A stretch of DNA of 64,000 nt from Eretmocerus hayati (Eukaryota > Arthropoda > Insecta > Hymenoptera > Aphelinidae), in the NCBI GenBank assembly GCA_029851415.1, contig CM056743.1, forward strand, positions 35,108,714 to 35,172,713. The letters run 5' to 3'. Position numbers and translations under genes: made by a program. Positions 24,343-34,502 of this stretch are shown here, one piece after another. Under the pieces are notes generated by a model. It was not told the origin of the DNA, made no database searches, and saw only the letters and a list, made by a program, of their open reading frames with translations. Each line of letters starts with the position of its first letter. Position 1 is the stretch's first letter.

Positions 24343-25267
24343 CTATGGGGTGTTTTTTGGGAGCCCTCACATAGTAAGAATCCGTTTCAACCTAAATCAT
24401 ATCAGTTCATCTTTTAAGCCGGATAAAAAGTATCAGTTTGGCCATGAAACAACGCTTTTGCAATTTTCCGATGTTTGTGTGCTCACAAAATCGCAAAAAC
24501 GCCGCAGTTCATGAGGTTCCTCACTTCCGAGTGATTATTTCAACCTTCGCCTGCAGCTCAAGCCGAAAACCAATCGCTCAGAAGCAAGCCACAGCACATA
24601 AACTCGGTACAAAATGTACTACTTTCTTCTATAATCCGAAAATTACCCATTTTATTGGGAAATGTGTCGAGGAACATTTAGTATTAGTAAAGCTTTCTAA
24701 GACCACTTAACAAGTCTATTAACAACTTCCCATATGATGCATCCATTTCGAGTTACAAGGCTTTCTGGTTCAAATGCTAATTCTCACCATAGATCACACC
24801 CTACAATCCACATTTCCACCCTATTCAGGAGAGTCGGGAGATTTTGTGGGTTCTTCCTCCCCGACTAATTCATCAAATAAATTGGTAAAAGTGGTCTAGA
24901 TTGGCTTTCCCTGGCTTTTCGAAATATGCTGAAAATATCCATAATTCCACGAAATCCATAATTGAGCAAGAATGCCTTGTAACTCGAAGTGGACGTATCA
25001 TTCGTGAAATTATCTTGAGATTGTTTTGGTTGGGCTCTAAAAGCCCAACAAAACGTTACTCAACATATCCTCCGATAGAATGGAGACTTTTTGGATTATA
25101 GAAGGAAAACGTTGCGTGATTGGCCAGACTGATACTTCCTATCCCATCATAGTTATTATGTAGAGAAAAATCATTTCACTTGCCATTTTAAAATGAAATA
25201 TGAATTGATACAATTTAGGTTGAAACGGATTCTTACGGTGTAACGGCTCCCGAATCCACCCCAATAG
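24343..25267. mobile_element. Inverted-repeat DNA element, ~925 bp
   Basis: The left end CTATGGGGTG...GGGAGCC...AAGAATCCGTTTCAACCTAA is matched inverted at the right by TTAGGTTGAAACGGATTCTT...GGCTCCCGAATCCACCCCAATAG. The arms are about 60-70 bp with one small indel. An internal inverted pair (CATTTCGAGTTACAAGGC and GCCTTGTAACTCGAAGTG) and copy 2 of the repeat at 6590 (24430-24625) lie inside. No coding region was identified. It ends 150 bp downstream of the protease stop. Confidence 0.65.
24430..24625. repeat. Dispersed repeat, copy 2 (partner at 6.6 kb)
   Basis: It aligns along about 195 bp with 6590-6790. The core has decayed from CTCGCCTGCGGCTCGGGCC to a CpG-poor version, suggesting an older copy. 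It is nested in the 24343-25267 element. Confidence 0.6.
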
Positions 25268-25417
25268 TGAGACTTTGGAGACATTACTATAACATCTATC
25301 GCACCTTGAGGCGAGATGTGACGATATGACGGTATACCACCAGAGTATACTCCTCCTACCTTCAGAGTATACTCTAAGGGTCAATGGGCAAAGATGCAAC
25401 CATCCATTCGTTTGCAC

Positions 25418-26118
25418 TTAGTTGAAATTCTTGACTTGCTGGTTGATCCACGTCAGATACTTCTTCACGTTGACGTTACCGGCTGGTACTCCTGAGCCAC
25501 ATCCTTTATCACCAACAGTGTGAGAAACAATTCCTATCTGTTTCCCATCATACATAATGGGACCACCAGAATCGCCTTCACACGTGGTTGTCTTAATGGT
25601 CTCAATACATATCCAGTTACCTTTGTAATGCTTTTCACAATCATCAAGCTCAGAAATTTGTACAGGACTTGCCCATAATAAACGAGGATCACCGAAAGGT
25701 TTTTTTCCCCACCCCACTGAGTAGGCAACACTTTTGCCGTAAATAGGATCATTTGGGCCGACTAAAGGCACTCTGCGAGCATCTTTGATTGCTTCTTTGA
25801 GGACAACCAGGCCTATATCGTGTGGAAGCGGGTATCCGTCCTTATCTGCACCGGGATATTTGATGACATCTTTTACCTTAATTTTCTGACCCCCGCTTTG
25901 GAGATCACGGCTACCAGCTCGTATTGAGAATGGTTTGTTCGGCGCAATGCAGTGATTAGCAGTGAGGATCAAAAGTGGCTTAAGAATCGTCCCTGTGCAC
26001 ATGTAATCACCATCATAATCGTAGATTGCAACTATGTATGAGAATTGATAGATAGAAGCTAGAAAACCTGGATCACTGCGGCGTGACCTTTGAATGGTCT
26101 CTGTATTATTTTCTGCGC
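25418..26118 (-). CDS. Secreted S1 (chymotrypsin-fold) serine protease, catalytic exon
   Basis: The acceptor ATTACAG|GC at 26120-26119 opens a 701-nt terminal exon ending NQQVKNFN-TAA. The catalytic triad is present. His lies in LTANHC (usually TAAHC), Asp in HDIGLVVL and Ser in CEGDSGGP. Paired cysteines and the YSVGWG and GCGSGVPAG segments fit the fold, and the C-terminal KKYLTWI helix is typical. Two oddities are visible. The usual R-IVGG activation site is replaced by RRSDPGFLASIYQFSYIVAIY, so the mature N-terminus is non-canonical. The residue six before the catalytic Ser is Thr, not the Asp of trypsins, arguing for chymotrypsin- or brachyurin-like specificity or loss of activity. The first exon is proposed at 38314-38467. 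The substrate is unknown. Confidence 0.85.
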
Positions 26119-26984
26119 CTGTAATACATTGTTATTCTTATTTCTTGGAGAGCTGAGAGGATTGAACTGTTGCATCAATTAGTGGAACGAATTGAACACT
26201 ACTGACTCACATAGCCTAACTAAATTTAGCGGTGTAAAAGATCCACAAGAGCTTCAGAAAATGAGTAAGAGATCCAGGCTACAATTGAAATATTTCACGG
26301 TGGTGAAGAATGAAGGAGTCAAAAGAATAAGCAATACCCGTTTGAGACGATCAGTTTCATCAGACACGAATACGGCTCAGCAAAACAATTCACGCCTTAG
26401 TTTTCTTTCCTTGCTTTACATCATTCCACGAGCCTAAATGATAGTTTGTAAATATATTTGATACATGATCTTCTGATATCAAAATTTAGAAAAATCATAA
26501 TTGGAGTAATTTATGCACCAAGATTGCTGCAAGATCCGGGTATGTGGTACGCTCCATTACACATATGTGTAAAATATGGACCGCGAGGATCTAGTTGGGT
26601 GTTGAGGACGTTCTTTTTGAGAATAACTCTGGTTAAAAAGGGAGTATGTTTCGTTCAAGCTTAGTTCTCTGAATATTTTTGAATCACATACTTTGATCGG
26701 ATATTATACATTCTTCTACAACAAGTTGGTTTTAGATTTTGTTTCATTCCGAGAAATCTGAAAAGCTACTTTATTCCGCGAATTCAACACATCAGTACTT
26801 TCCCCAAATTTGGATTCAATAGATCATTAGTCGAATTTTGCTCATTTCTCCGCTTTGAGATGGATTCTGCAACTTGTCGCAATGAACAGAATTTGATCAG
26901 TTATCTGATGAGTGTATTTTCAGTCTGACACCTTAGCTTTCGCGTATTTGCATTAAATTTCTATTTTCCCTGGTAGAAAAATCA

Positions 26985-27155
26985 TGAGGCTTACGGACGT
27001 AATAACACCGTAGCGTGCTGCCGGCGAACGTAATACTGTCCTAGGCCATAGTCGTAATACTGAGCGTATTATACGGCCGTAATCCCGCCGTACCCTACTG
27101 ACAGTATGCTATATACGCCGGGAATACGGCCGTAGCCTACGGCTGAAATACTGGC
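26985..27155. repeat. CpG-rich block of short inverted motifs
   Basis: An island of about 170 bp in AT-rich DNA, built of repeated and mutually inverted units such as TACGGCCGTA, CGTAATACTG and CGCCG. It can fold extensively. It has no coding potential. It may be a small MITE or a foldback remnant. Confidence 0.5.
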
Positions 27156-28392
27156 TTACATCATAATTACAATTTTTTCAGTCATTGAATGAATTGAGAT
27201 TAATCTTTCAATTCTTTTTGAATGTGCTTGTGATATTTAATACAAAATCTTGAGCTGAAACAGATCAAGGATGATTCAAATTAGCTGGGACTCGAGCTGA
27301 CTGCTACTGGCCACGCAAATAGGTGGCTGCCACGTGGCGCAAATAGGTTATGTACCATCGCACATTGTGCGGAAATGGGGCTGTATATGAGTCATTCTGG
27401 AGCAAGCTGGACAAAACCGTGACCAGGGGGGTCTGGGAAAAATCTGCAAAAAATTTTTTCTGTTAGTACTATGTTTAAATAGTACGAAAAAAATTTTCCC
27501 AGGTTTCTTCGGCCCTCCCTGTAGGCCCTGGGGCCCATGAAAGGGTCATTTTAGGCCCTTTTCAGCCTATTTTAGAAAAATCGTAGTTCCAACAAAATCC
27601 AACATTTTCCAACGTACACTCGGCGGTAGTTGATTCTTTCCGAGCTTTCAACACAGGACGCCGATGAAAAGACCCCGTTGTGAATGAGGTTTTTGGTGCC
27701 CGCGCGCAGCGGAACTAGTTTTGGTGGAATTAGAATATCCACAACAAATCACGACGACGCGACCGATGCCGGTGTTGTCCAGGTTGGTCTAGGTGACACG
27801 ATCGAGTTCTCGTAGAAGGTTATCGCAATGACGGCTTCCGCGTTCTGCGTCCTCCAGGGCGTAGACCAAGACGAGGTCGAGAGGTTGTGGCACTTTCGCG
27901 GGCCGGATTTACGCACCTCAGGACAGACTCCTAATCAACACCGGGTTCTACTTGTGTTCGTTTTCCTATCAGATGAGTATTCTGCCAAAGTAAGAATAAA
28001 TGAAAAACAATTACAATACACAGAAGAGCTCGATTCTTGGTGAAAAAAGGTCACACTTTATTTTCAGGTTTCTGGTGTATCAGAATTCAACATGGACATT
28101 GTGGTGAAACCGTGCAGCTTTTGGCATCACTAAATTTACTCAATATTTAACCTGATCAACAGACTAAAGTATATGATGTTCTGACCACTATTTGATGTCC
28201 ATACATTCTCATTCAGCCCTATTCCCCAGTGAAGCTCTCCACCCCCCGAATACAGAAAGGGACAACGATGAGCTTATGTGGACAGACTGAATATTCCAAC
28301 AGGTATTTCTCATTCCATAGCCCCCAATATGTTTAAATGTCATGGAGTACACTGGACTCATCAACTATGATTTGTTGTCACAAGAAAATCCT

Positions 28393-28626
28393 TACTCTTT
28401 GGAATGAGATTATCCCTACATTGATCTAGGATGGAATGTTGTTCATGGATTATCAACCGTAAAATTTCAGGAATTCCAGGTGAGGTCACTCCTAAAACTG
28501 GATAAGAGATCTCTTATCCAGTTTTAGGAGTGATCTCACCTGGAATTCCTGAAATTTTACGGTTGATAATCCATGAACAACATTCCATCCTAGATCAATG
28601 TAGGGATAATCTCATTCCAAAGAGTA
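28393..28626. mobile_element. 234-bp near-perfect palindrome (hairpin MITE)
   Basis: TACTCTTTGGAATGAG at 28393 is mirrored by CTCATTCCAAAGAGTA ending at 28626. The symmetry centre is at AAGAGA|TCTCTT (28509/28510), essentially without a loop. The arms differ by about one base. It lies inside the left arm of the CACT-ended element. Confidence 0.85.
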
Positions 28627-29474
28627 TTCATCGTTGTGAATCAACCAGTCAACAGGGAGATGGAATTATTACAGCAGATGTATCAAGTTATTGCAGTAAG
28701 TGGCGAGCTTAGCTTGTATCAATAGGAATAGTGAAAGGGAACTCAAATGAAGGTGAAATTTTCATTGCAGACTGGATCAGCACAGAGAAATCGTATTCTC
28801 AAAATTCCATGAATTTTAGAGTACCCCAGTTCCAAGACTAAAATCGAAAGACCCCTCATGTTTTCCTACTACACCAGTCTACTGACTTTGTAGACTGGTG
28901 TTGGTTCTTTGGTCGGGTTGGTGCCATGCTCACTCCGTAAAATGTATCCATCACTATCATGCAACTAGTCAAGGCTTATCACTGAAAAACTGAGTTATCC
29001 AAGTGAGTGAACATGTCACAATGTCAGCAGACAAAGGGGAAATGATTGAGTGAAACTTTTTTCCATTGCAGATGGGATCAGCACGGAGAGGAAGTATTTG
29101 TGATGGGAATGACTCTTCATTACCATCGGGTTCATGGAAAATGCTGGTTTCCACACTCTGAAAATACATCGGGGAAAATTTGTATCACACAATTTTTGCT
29201 GAAGAGCCCTTTGAGTTCACTCCAATATCACTGACACTATCACTGATTTCAATACTGCAGGAGATATCATTTTACATTGTTCTACAGGAAGAATAATGAG
29301 TACCGAAGTGCCCCTATAATATTGAGATTTGCTTGGTGCAGATCAATCTGCAACAAAACTTTCATTTCATTATCCATGAAAATAATCTGTTGTCTCTATT
29401 CCCATTGTCATGACCTACATTTTTCAGTTGCCCTAATAACTCCATCTCCTTGTTGACTGATTGATTCACAAAAG

Positions 29475-29662
29475 AGTAAAGATTTTATACGTCCATACGT
29501 AGAAACAGCGTGTTTCTGCGTACAGACGTATAAAACTGCATACGCGTCTCGTGCGGAAACATTTTTCCTTCGGGAAAACCAAGCTGGACGGTGCCATAAC
29601 CTACGTCCAGCTCGGTTTCCCGAAGGAAAAAGTGTTTCCAGCACTCGACGCGTAATGTACTA
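29475..29662. mobile_element. Hairpin insertion in right arm of the CACT-ended element
   Basis: Two adjacent stems are visible. TTTTATACGTCCATACG...GTAGAAACA pairs with TGTTTCTGCGTACAGACGTATAAAA. TTTTTCCTTCGGGAAAACC and AGCTGGACG pair with CGTCCAGCTCGGTTTCCCGAAGGAAAAA. The right end CGCGTAATGTACTAT is also found near 50700. The block is absent from the matching left arm. Confidence 0.6.
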
Positions 29663-31654
29663 TTCTTGTGGCAACAAATCATAGTTGATGAGTCCAGCGT
29701 GCTCCATGACATTTAAACATATTGGGGGCTATGGAATGAGAAATACCTGTTGGAATATTCAGTCTGTCCACATAAGCTCATCGTTGCCCCTTTCTGTATT
29801 CGGGGGGTGGAGACTTTCACTGGGGAATAGGGCTGAATGAGAATGTATGGACATCAAATAGTGGTCAGAACATCATATACTTTAGTCTGTTGATCAGGTT
29901 GAATATTGAGTAAATTTAGTGATGCCAAAAGCTGCACGGTTCCACCATAATGTCCTTGTTGAATTCCGATACACCAGAAACCTGAAAATAAAGTGTGACC
30001 TTTTTTCACCAAGAATCGAGCTCTTCTGTGTATTGTAATTGTTCTTTATTTATTCTCACTTTGGCAGAATACTCATCTGATAGGAAAACAAACAGAAGTA
30101 GAACCAGATGTTGATTGGGGGTTTGTCCTGAGGTGCATAAATCCGGCCCGCAAAAGTGCCACGACCTCTCGACCTCGCCTTGGTCTACGCCCTGGAGGAC
30201 GCAGAACGCGGAAACCGTCATTGCGATAACCTTCTACGAGAACTCGATCGTGTCACTTGGACCAACCTGGATCACCCCGGCCACGTCGTCGTGATTTGTT
30301 GATATTCTAATACCACCAAAACTAATTCCGCTGCACGCGCACACCAAAAACCTCACTTACAACGGGGTCTTTTCATCGGCGTCCTGTGTCAAAAGCTAGG
30401 AAAGAATCAACTACCCCCGAGTGTACTTGGACGTATTTTTCTCGTTAAAACTGATACTCTTTAGAAAACAACTGTCCCAGACGAATAAGTCAGCCTGACA
30501 ACTTCTGCAAGCTATTTATTGAAAGCAAATTCTAGCAATTTCTGCGTCATCTTGTGGGCGACCTAGATCCATGGAGAGAGGAGATAAGTGACTTTTACCA
30601 GTGGTCATTTCAAAGGTCTTGAAATAACCTACAATTTGCCTACTTGTAAAAGTCAATTATCACACTTTTTGTTGGAGCTACAGTCGGTACAAGTTGAGCT
30701 ATTTTCAAAAAAGTCGAAAATTCAGGACTCAATTCCAAATATATATCTTAATTTTTTCCACCAAACTTGTGCGAAATTATTCTTTGAGACATCTACTTCC
30801 AGTGGAAGAGATTTGGCGGAGATTATTTTTCTTTAATTTTTTTGCCGAGCGTTACAAAATAACGCATTTTGTCGTTTTAGCAAGAACGGCATCTTTGACC
30901 ACGGTCACATATGCTCCCATCTGGACTGATGTGCACCAATCTGTGTGGAAGTACTCCCCAAATACCCCCAAGTACGTGTAAGGAGTTGCGGGGACGAGTC
31001 TCGAGCCAGGAGCGAGCTGTAGGTTCTATTTACTGAGTCAAAAATATGCATTATTTTGGCATTTTGGGCGTTTACGACCGAGAGCTTGATTTTAGTTGTT
31101 CTGGCTTTCATATGAGAAAATGGGATAGAATGAGGATCTAAACATATTTTCCTGACTCAAAATGACCATCTAAACACTTTCGCGCGGTCAATTTTGCCCT
31201 ATAGAATTATCTCCATGTCCCAGAAGAATTTAGTAGGGCTGCCGCGAGAGGAGATTTCCCTTTTTCGAGACTCTGCAAGTCTCGGCATCTGTCTCGGAAG
31301 ATATAAGTGGCCTCGGTATCGGGTATCGGTCTCGGAGAATTTCGAAAATTGACTATCGGCTTCGGTCTCGGCCTCGTCCCGGTCTCGGCCGAGACCATAA
31401 GTTATTCCGCTTACAATGCAATGTGCAAAGTGGTCACCGTTGGATCTTCGTATTCGCGAATTAACTCGCGCAAGACTACACACATGTATGAGCATCTCTT
31501 TGTTGAGTATTAGGTACATACTGATAAGTATGGATGTTCGAGAGCTCAATGAACGCTGAGCACACCGTGGTGATATATAGAAAATGTAAACACTGCCTCT
31601 GTCTGTTTTGCTCAGTCGTTCGCAGGTTTCATTAGCATCAAGTATAAATTTATT

Positions 31655-32914
31655 TGTCGCAGCCTCTTGGTAGAATCAGCGTTTGGCCAAAAGGCTATCT
31701 TTTTGGCCAAACGCCGCCTTTCCATTTGAAAACGATTGATTCTACAATCGGGCGGGCTAAAACCAGACTTTTGGTCAAACGGCTACCGTACCCCAGCCAT
31801 TTGGTCAAACGGCGAATCGCGCGCAGCTTTTCCATATTAGAACTTGCGCTTTTCAATATTGCGCGGTAGATTCGTGAACTTCAGCTCGTGAGAATTAAGA
31901 AATGGGGGTTGTACAAAGCTTGATACTCGAGTTATTGCACGTGAAATAAATGATCGGTAAAATATGATGTCCAGATCTTCTGGGCATGATTTTTCACCGA
32001 TTCTATATCTCATAATGTGATGAAACACCGGCTGCTTGGGATATTTTACGAGTTTGGTGAGCATATAGGCTTAACTTTTGATTTCATTCGATGAAAAAGC
32101 ACTGACTTTTTCAGATAAAAACAGCTATTGCTCTTCAATGGGACAAGATATCGATAAGCGATTCAGCGCATATGGAAGCCAAGACAGAAATTTATCGAAG
32201 TATACCTTAGAATATATTGTAAAAATGCATAGTCTCGTACATAGACGCTTTCTGGAAAATCGCTATTTGGGTTTCCTTCCAGAATGATATTGTCAAAAAT
32301 TCTGAAAAGTGTTATCAGAATTTCTTCAGAATCCTGTTTTGGAGAATGAAATTGAGTAGCGATTTTGACGGAGTCTTCAAATGCACTAAACTTATCGTCT
32401 ATGTCTGTTTCCGCTTCAGAGGTATAGCTCTTTCGATGCGAAGACGCCAGCGATTCGTGTCAGCGCTTTTTCATCGAAAAAATCACAATTCAAACATATC
32501 TGTTCACCAGTTGGGCAAAAAAATTCTCTGGGTTCCCGACGGTCAGTTTTTGGCCACGTTTCATGATATACAATCGGTGAAAAATCATGCGCAGAAGATC
32601 TGGACATCATGTTATACCGATCATTTATTTCGCGTGAAATTACTCATCTGTCATTCCTTAGATTCTTCCCATTTCCTCATTTTCACGAGCTCAAGTTCAC
32701 GAATCTACCGCCAAATATTGAAAAGTGCAAATTTTAATATGGAAAGGCTGCGCGCGATCCGCCGTTTGACCAAATGGCTGGGGTACGGTAGCCGGTTGAC
32801 CAGAAGGCTGGTTTCACCCCGACCGATTGTAGAATCAATCATTTTCAAATGAAAAGGCGGCGTTTGGCCAAGAGGCTAGCCTAAAATGGCTGATTCTACC
32901 AAAAGGTTGCGACA
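31655..32914. mobile_element. Foldback element nested in the hAT transposon
   Basis: The ends TGTCGCAGCCTCTTGGTAGA and the inverse TCTACCAAAAGGTTGCGACA bound two arms of about 460 bp (31655-32120 and 32450-32914). Short internal repeats of the type TTTGGTCAAACGGC/TTTGGCCAAAAGGC occur four or more times near each end. Frames inside (such as 32346-32852) are arm sequence. No clear target duplication was found. Confidence 0.7.
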
Positions 32915-32917
32915 TAC

Positions 32918-33669
32918 AAAGTGAATCGAAAGAAGCGTTCTCGTGTTGCCAATAAAGATCTTGAAAGAGAGGATAATACTTCCAAAGAGGCGGAATCTGG
33001 TGATGTTTCAATGTACCAACTTGACCCAATCAAAACTCGACCTGATGATGACGAGAAGCTAATACTAAAGCTTCAGGAAGACGAGATGAGTTTTTAAAAC
33101 ATTATAAACAATGTAATTGGATTTATGTAGTTTCATTAATTCTCGACCCTCGATTCAAAGTATCTACATTTGACTGCAGTCATTGGGGGAAGAATTTGAA
33201 AGCTGAAGCATGCCAAACGATCGAAGAAATTCTCGAGAAACGTTACTATCAAGTCAACTCAATTGAATCGAGATCTGAATTAGAACCAGTCACGCCTGTT
33301 GCAGGGGAGCGTTTGAATTTCAATTCTTATTTCTGTAAAAAGTACTAAGGAAAATTGGCGATCGGAGTTAGATAAATATTTAGAGGCTCCCAGAGATACT
33401 GATGATATTGATATCTTAGAATGGTGGAAAATTCATGAGAATTCGTATCCAACTTTAGCACGAATGGCTCGTGACTTTCTTTGTATAATGCCAAGCTCTG
33501 TGCCAATAAAACGATCACTTTCTAGAGCTGGTTTGATCGTTCGAGATCTAAGATGCTCTATTGGTGCAGAGTTTCTTCGAGCGGAGTTATGTATTGGTTC
33601 ATGGATGAAGTGCTCACTTCGCAAACGAATTTGTGAGTTATGGTTGAAGAAGTTACGCACATTATTCTG
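32918..33669 (+). pseudogene. Broken hAT transposase
   Basis: Three fragments in different frames are visible. The first is a basic N-terminal piece (KVNRKKRSRVANKDLERE..., stop near 33097). The second is a middle piece from 33085 (DEFLKHYKQCNWIYVVSLILDPRFKV..., stop TAA near 33349). The third is the C-terminal hAT dimerisation region (WRSELDKYLEAPRD...ILEWWKIHENSYPTLARMARDFL...SVPIKRSLSRAG...AEFLRAELCIGSW). LDPRFKV, WWK...YP.LA.MARD.L and the final region are standard hAT landmarks. The frameshifts, an internal deletion and the upstream foldback make it non-functional. Confidence 0.88.
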
Positions 33670-34502
33670 ATCAATTTGTTAGTTTCAGTAAAATATTTGG
33701 ATGTTAATAGCTTTCCCACAATTTTTCAATCGTGTTGAATGCCATAAACTCAAAAATCCTACTAGGTCGATGTATCTTCATTTCGATATGTCAGCTATGC
33801 ATAGGGCTCACCAAATTGATGGTTTTTATGGACGCGACCGAGAGTCCCCCGAGACCGAACAAGGCAGCCTCGTATCGCGACCGAGACTAAGGGAGGCAGA
33901 CTCGGTTTCGGTCCCTGATATTCTGATCCGGGATCGGTATCGGGTATCGGCCTCGGTCTTCGAGAATCTCGGTACCGAGACCGATGCTGGTCTCGAGTCT
34001 CGCGGCAGCCCTAGAATTTAGACTCTGTGACGGGTTCGGACACCGTTGAGGCATTAGACGACGTTCTAGAGCTGAAATGACCTCAGATTTGTGTTCAGAT
34101 GGCCATAATGAGTTGGAAAAGTATGTTTGGATCCTCATTCTAGCCCATAATCTCATTTGTAAGCCAGAACAAGTAAAATCATGCTCTCGGTCGTGTACGC
34201 CCAAATAGCCAAAATAATGCCTATTTTTGACTCGGTAAATAGAACCTACAGCTCGCTCCTGGCTCGAGACTCGTCCCAGCATCTTCTTACACGTACTTGG
34301 GGGTATTTGGGGAGTACTTCCACACAGACTGGTGCACATCAATCCAGATGGAAGCATATGTGACCGTGGTCAAAGATGCCATTTTTGCTAAAACGACGAA
34401 ACGCGGTATTTTGTAACGCTCGGCAAAAAAATTAAAAAAAAAATAACCTGCGCCAAATTTTTTCCACTGAAAGTAGATGTCTCAAAGAACATTTTCGCTT
34501 AA

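Larger units (their letters stand above)
27617..30423. mobile_element. CACT-ended DNA element with long inverted arms, TA duplication
   Basis: The ends CACTCGGCGGTAGTTGATTC and (inverse) CACTCGGGGGTAGTTGATTC are flanked by TA at 27615-27616 and 30424-30425. The opposite arm of the host foldback reads ACGTACTTGG uninterrupted, confirming the insertion site. The arms extend about 750-800 bp and each contains a 71-codon frame (27828-28043 plus strand, 30006-30221 minus strand) that is arm sequence, not a gene. The CACT terminus is reminiscent of CMC/EnSpm elements. It carries further insertions at 28393-28626 and about 29475-29660. No transposase is present. Confidence 0.7.
31234..34013 (+). mobile_element. 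hAT transposon with intact TIRs and 8-bp target duplication
   Basis: The terminal inverted repeats are TAGGGCTGCCGCGAGA at both ends. A perfect 8-bp duplication GAATTTAG flanks them (31226-31233, 34014-34021), diagnostic for the hAT superfamily. Subterminal regions are rich in CGAGACCGA/TCGGTCTCGG repeats (31263-31400 and 33830-33995), as in hAT elements where they bind transposase. The transposase is degraded (separate entry) and split from the left half by a foldback at 31655-32914. The element sits in the loop region of the outer foldback. Confidence 0.92.

Noticed and set aside
27828..28043. 71-codon frame conserved at 30006-30221 (inverted)
   Set aside because: The conservation reflects the two inverted arms of the CACT-ended element, with substitutions at non-synonymous positions and no known family.
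32346..32852. 168-codon plus-strand open frame
   Set aside because: It lies in the foldback nested in the hAT element and follows arm sequence inverted at 31.7-32.1 kb. It has no recognisable domain.
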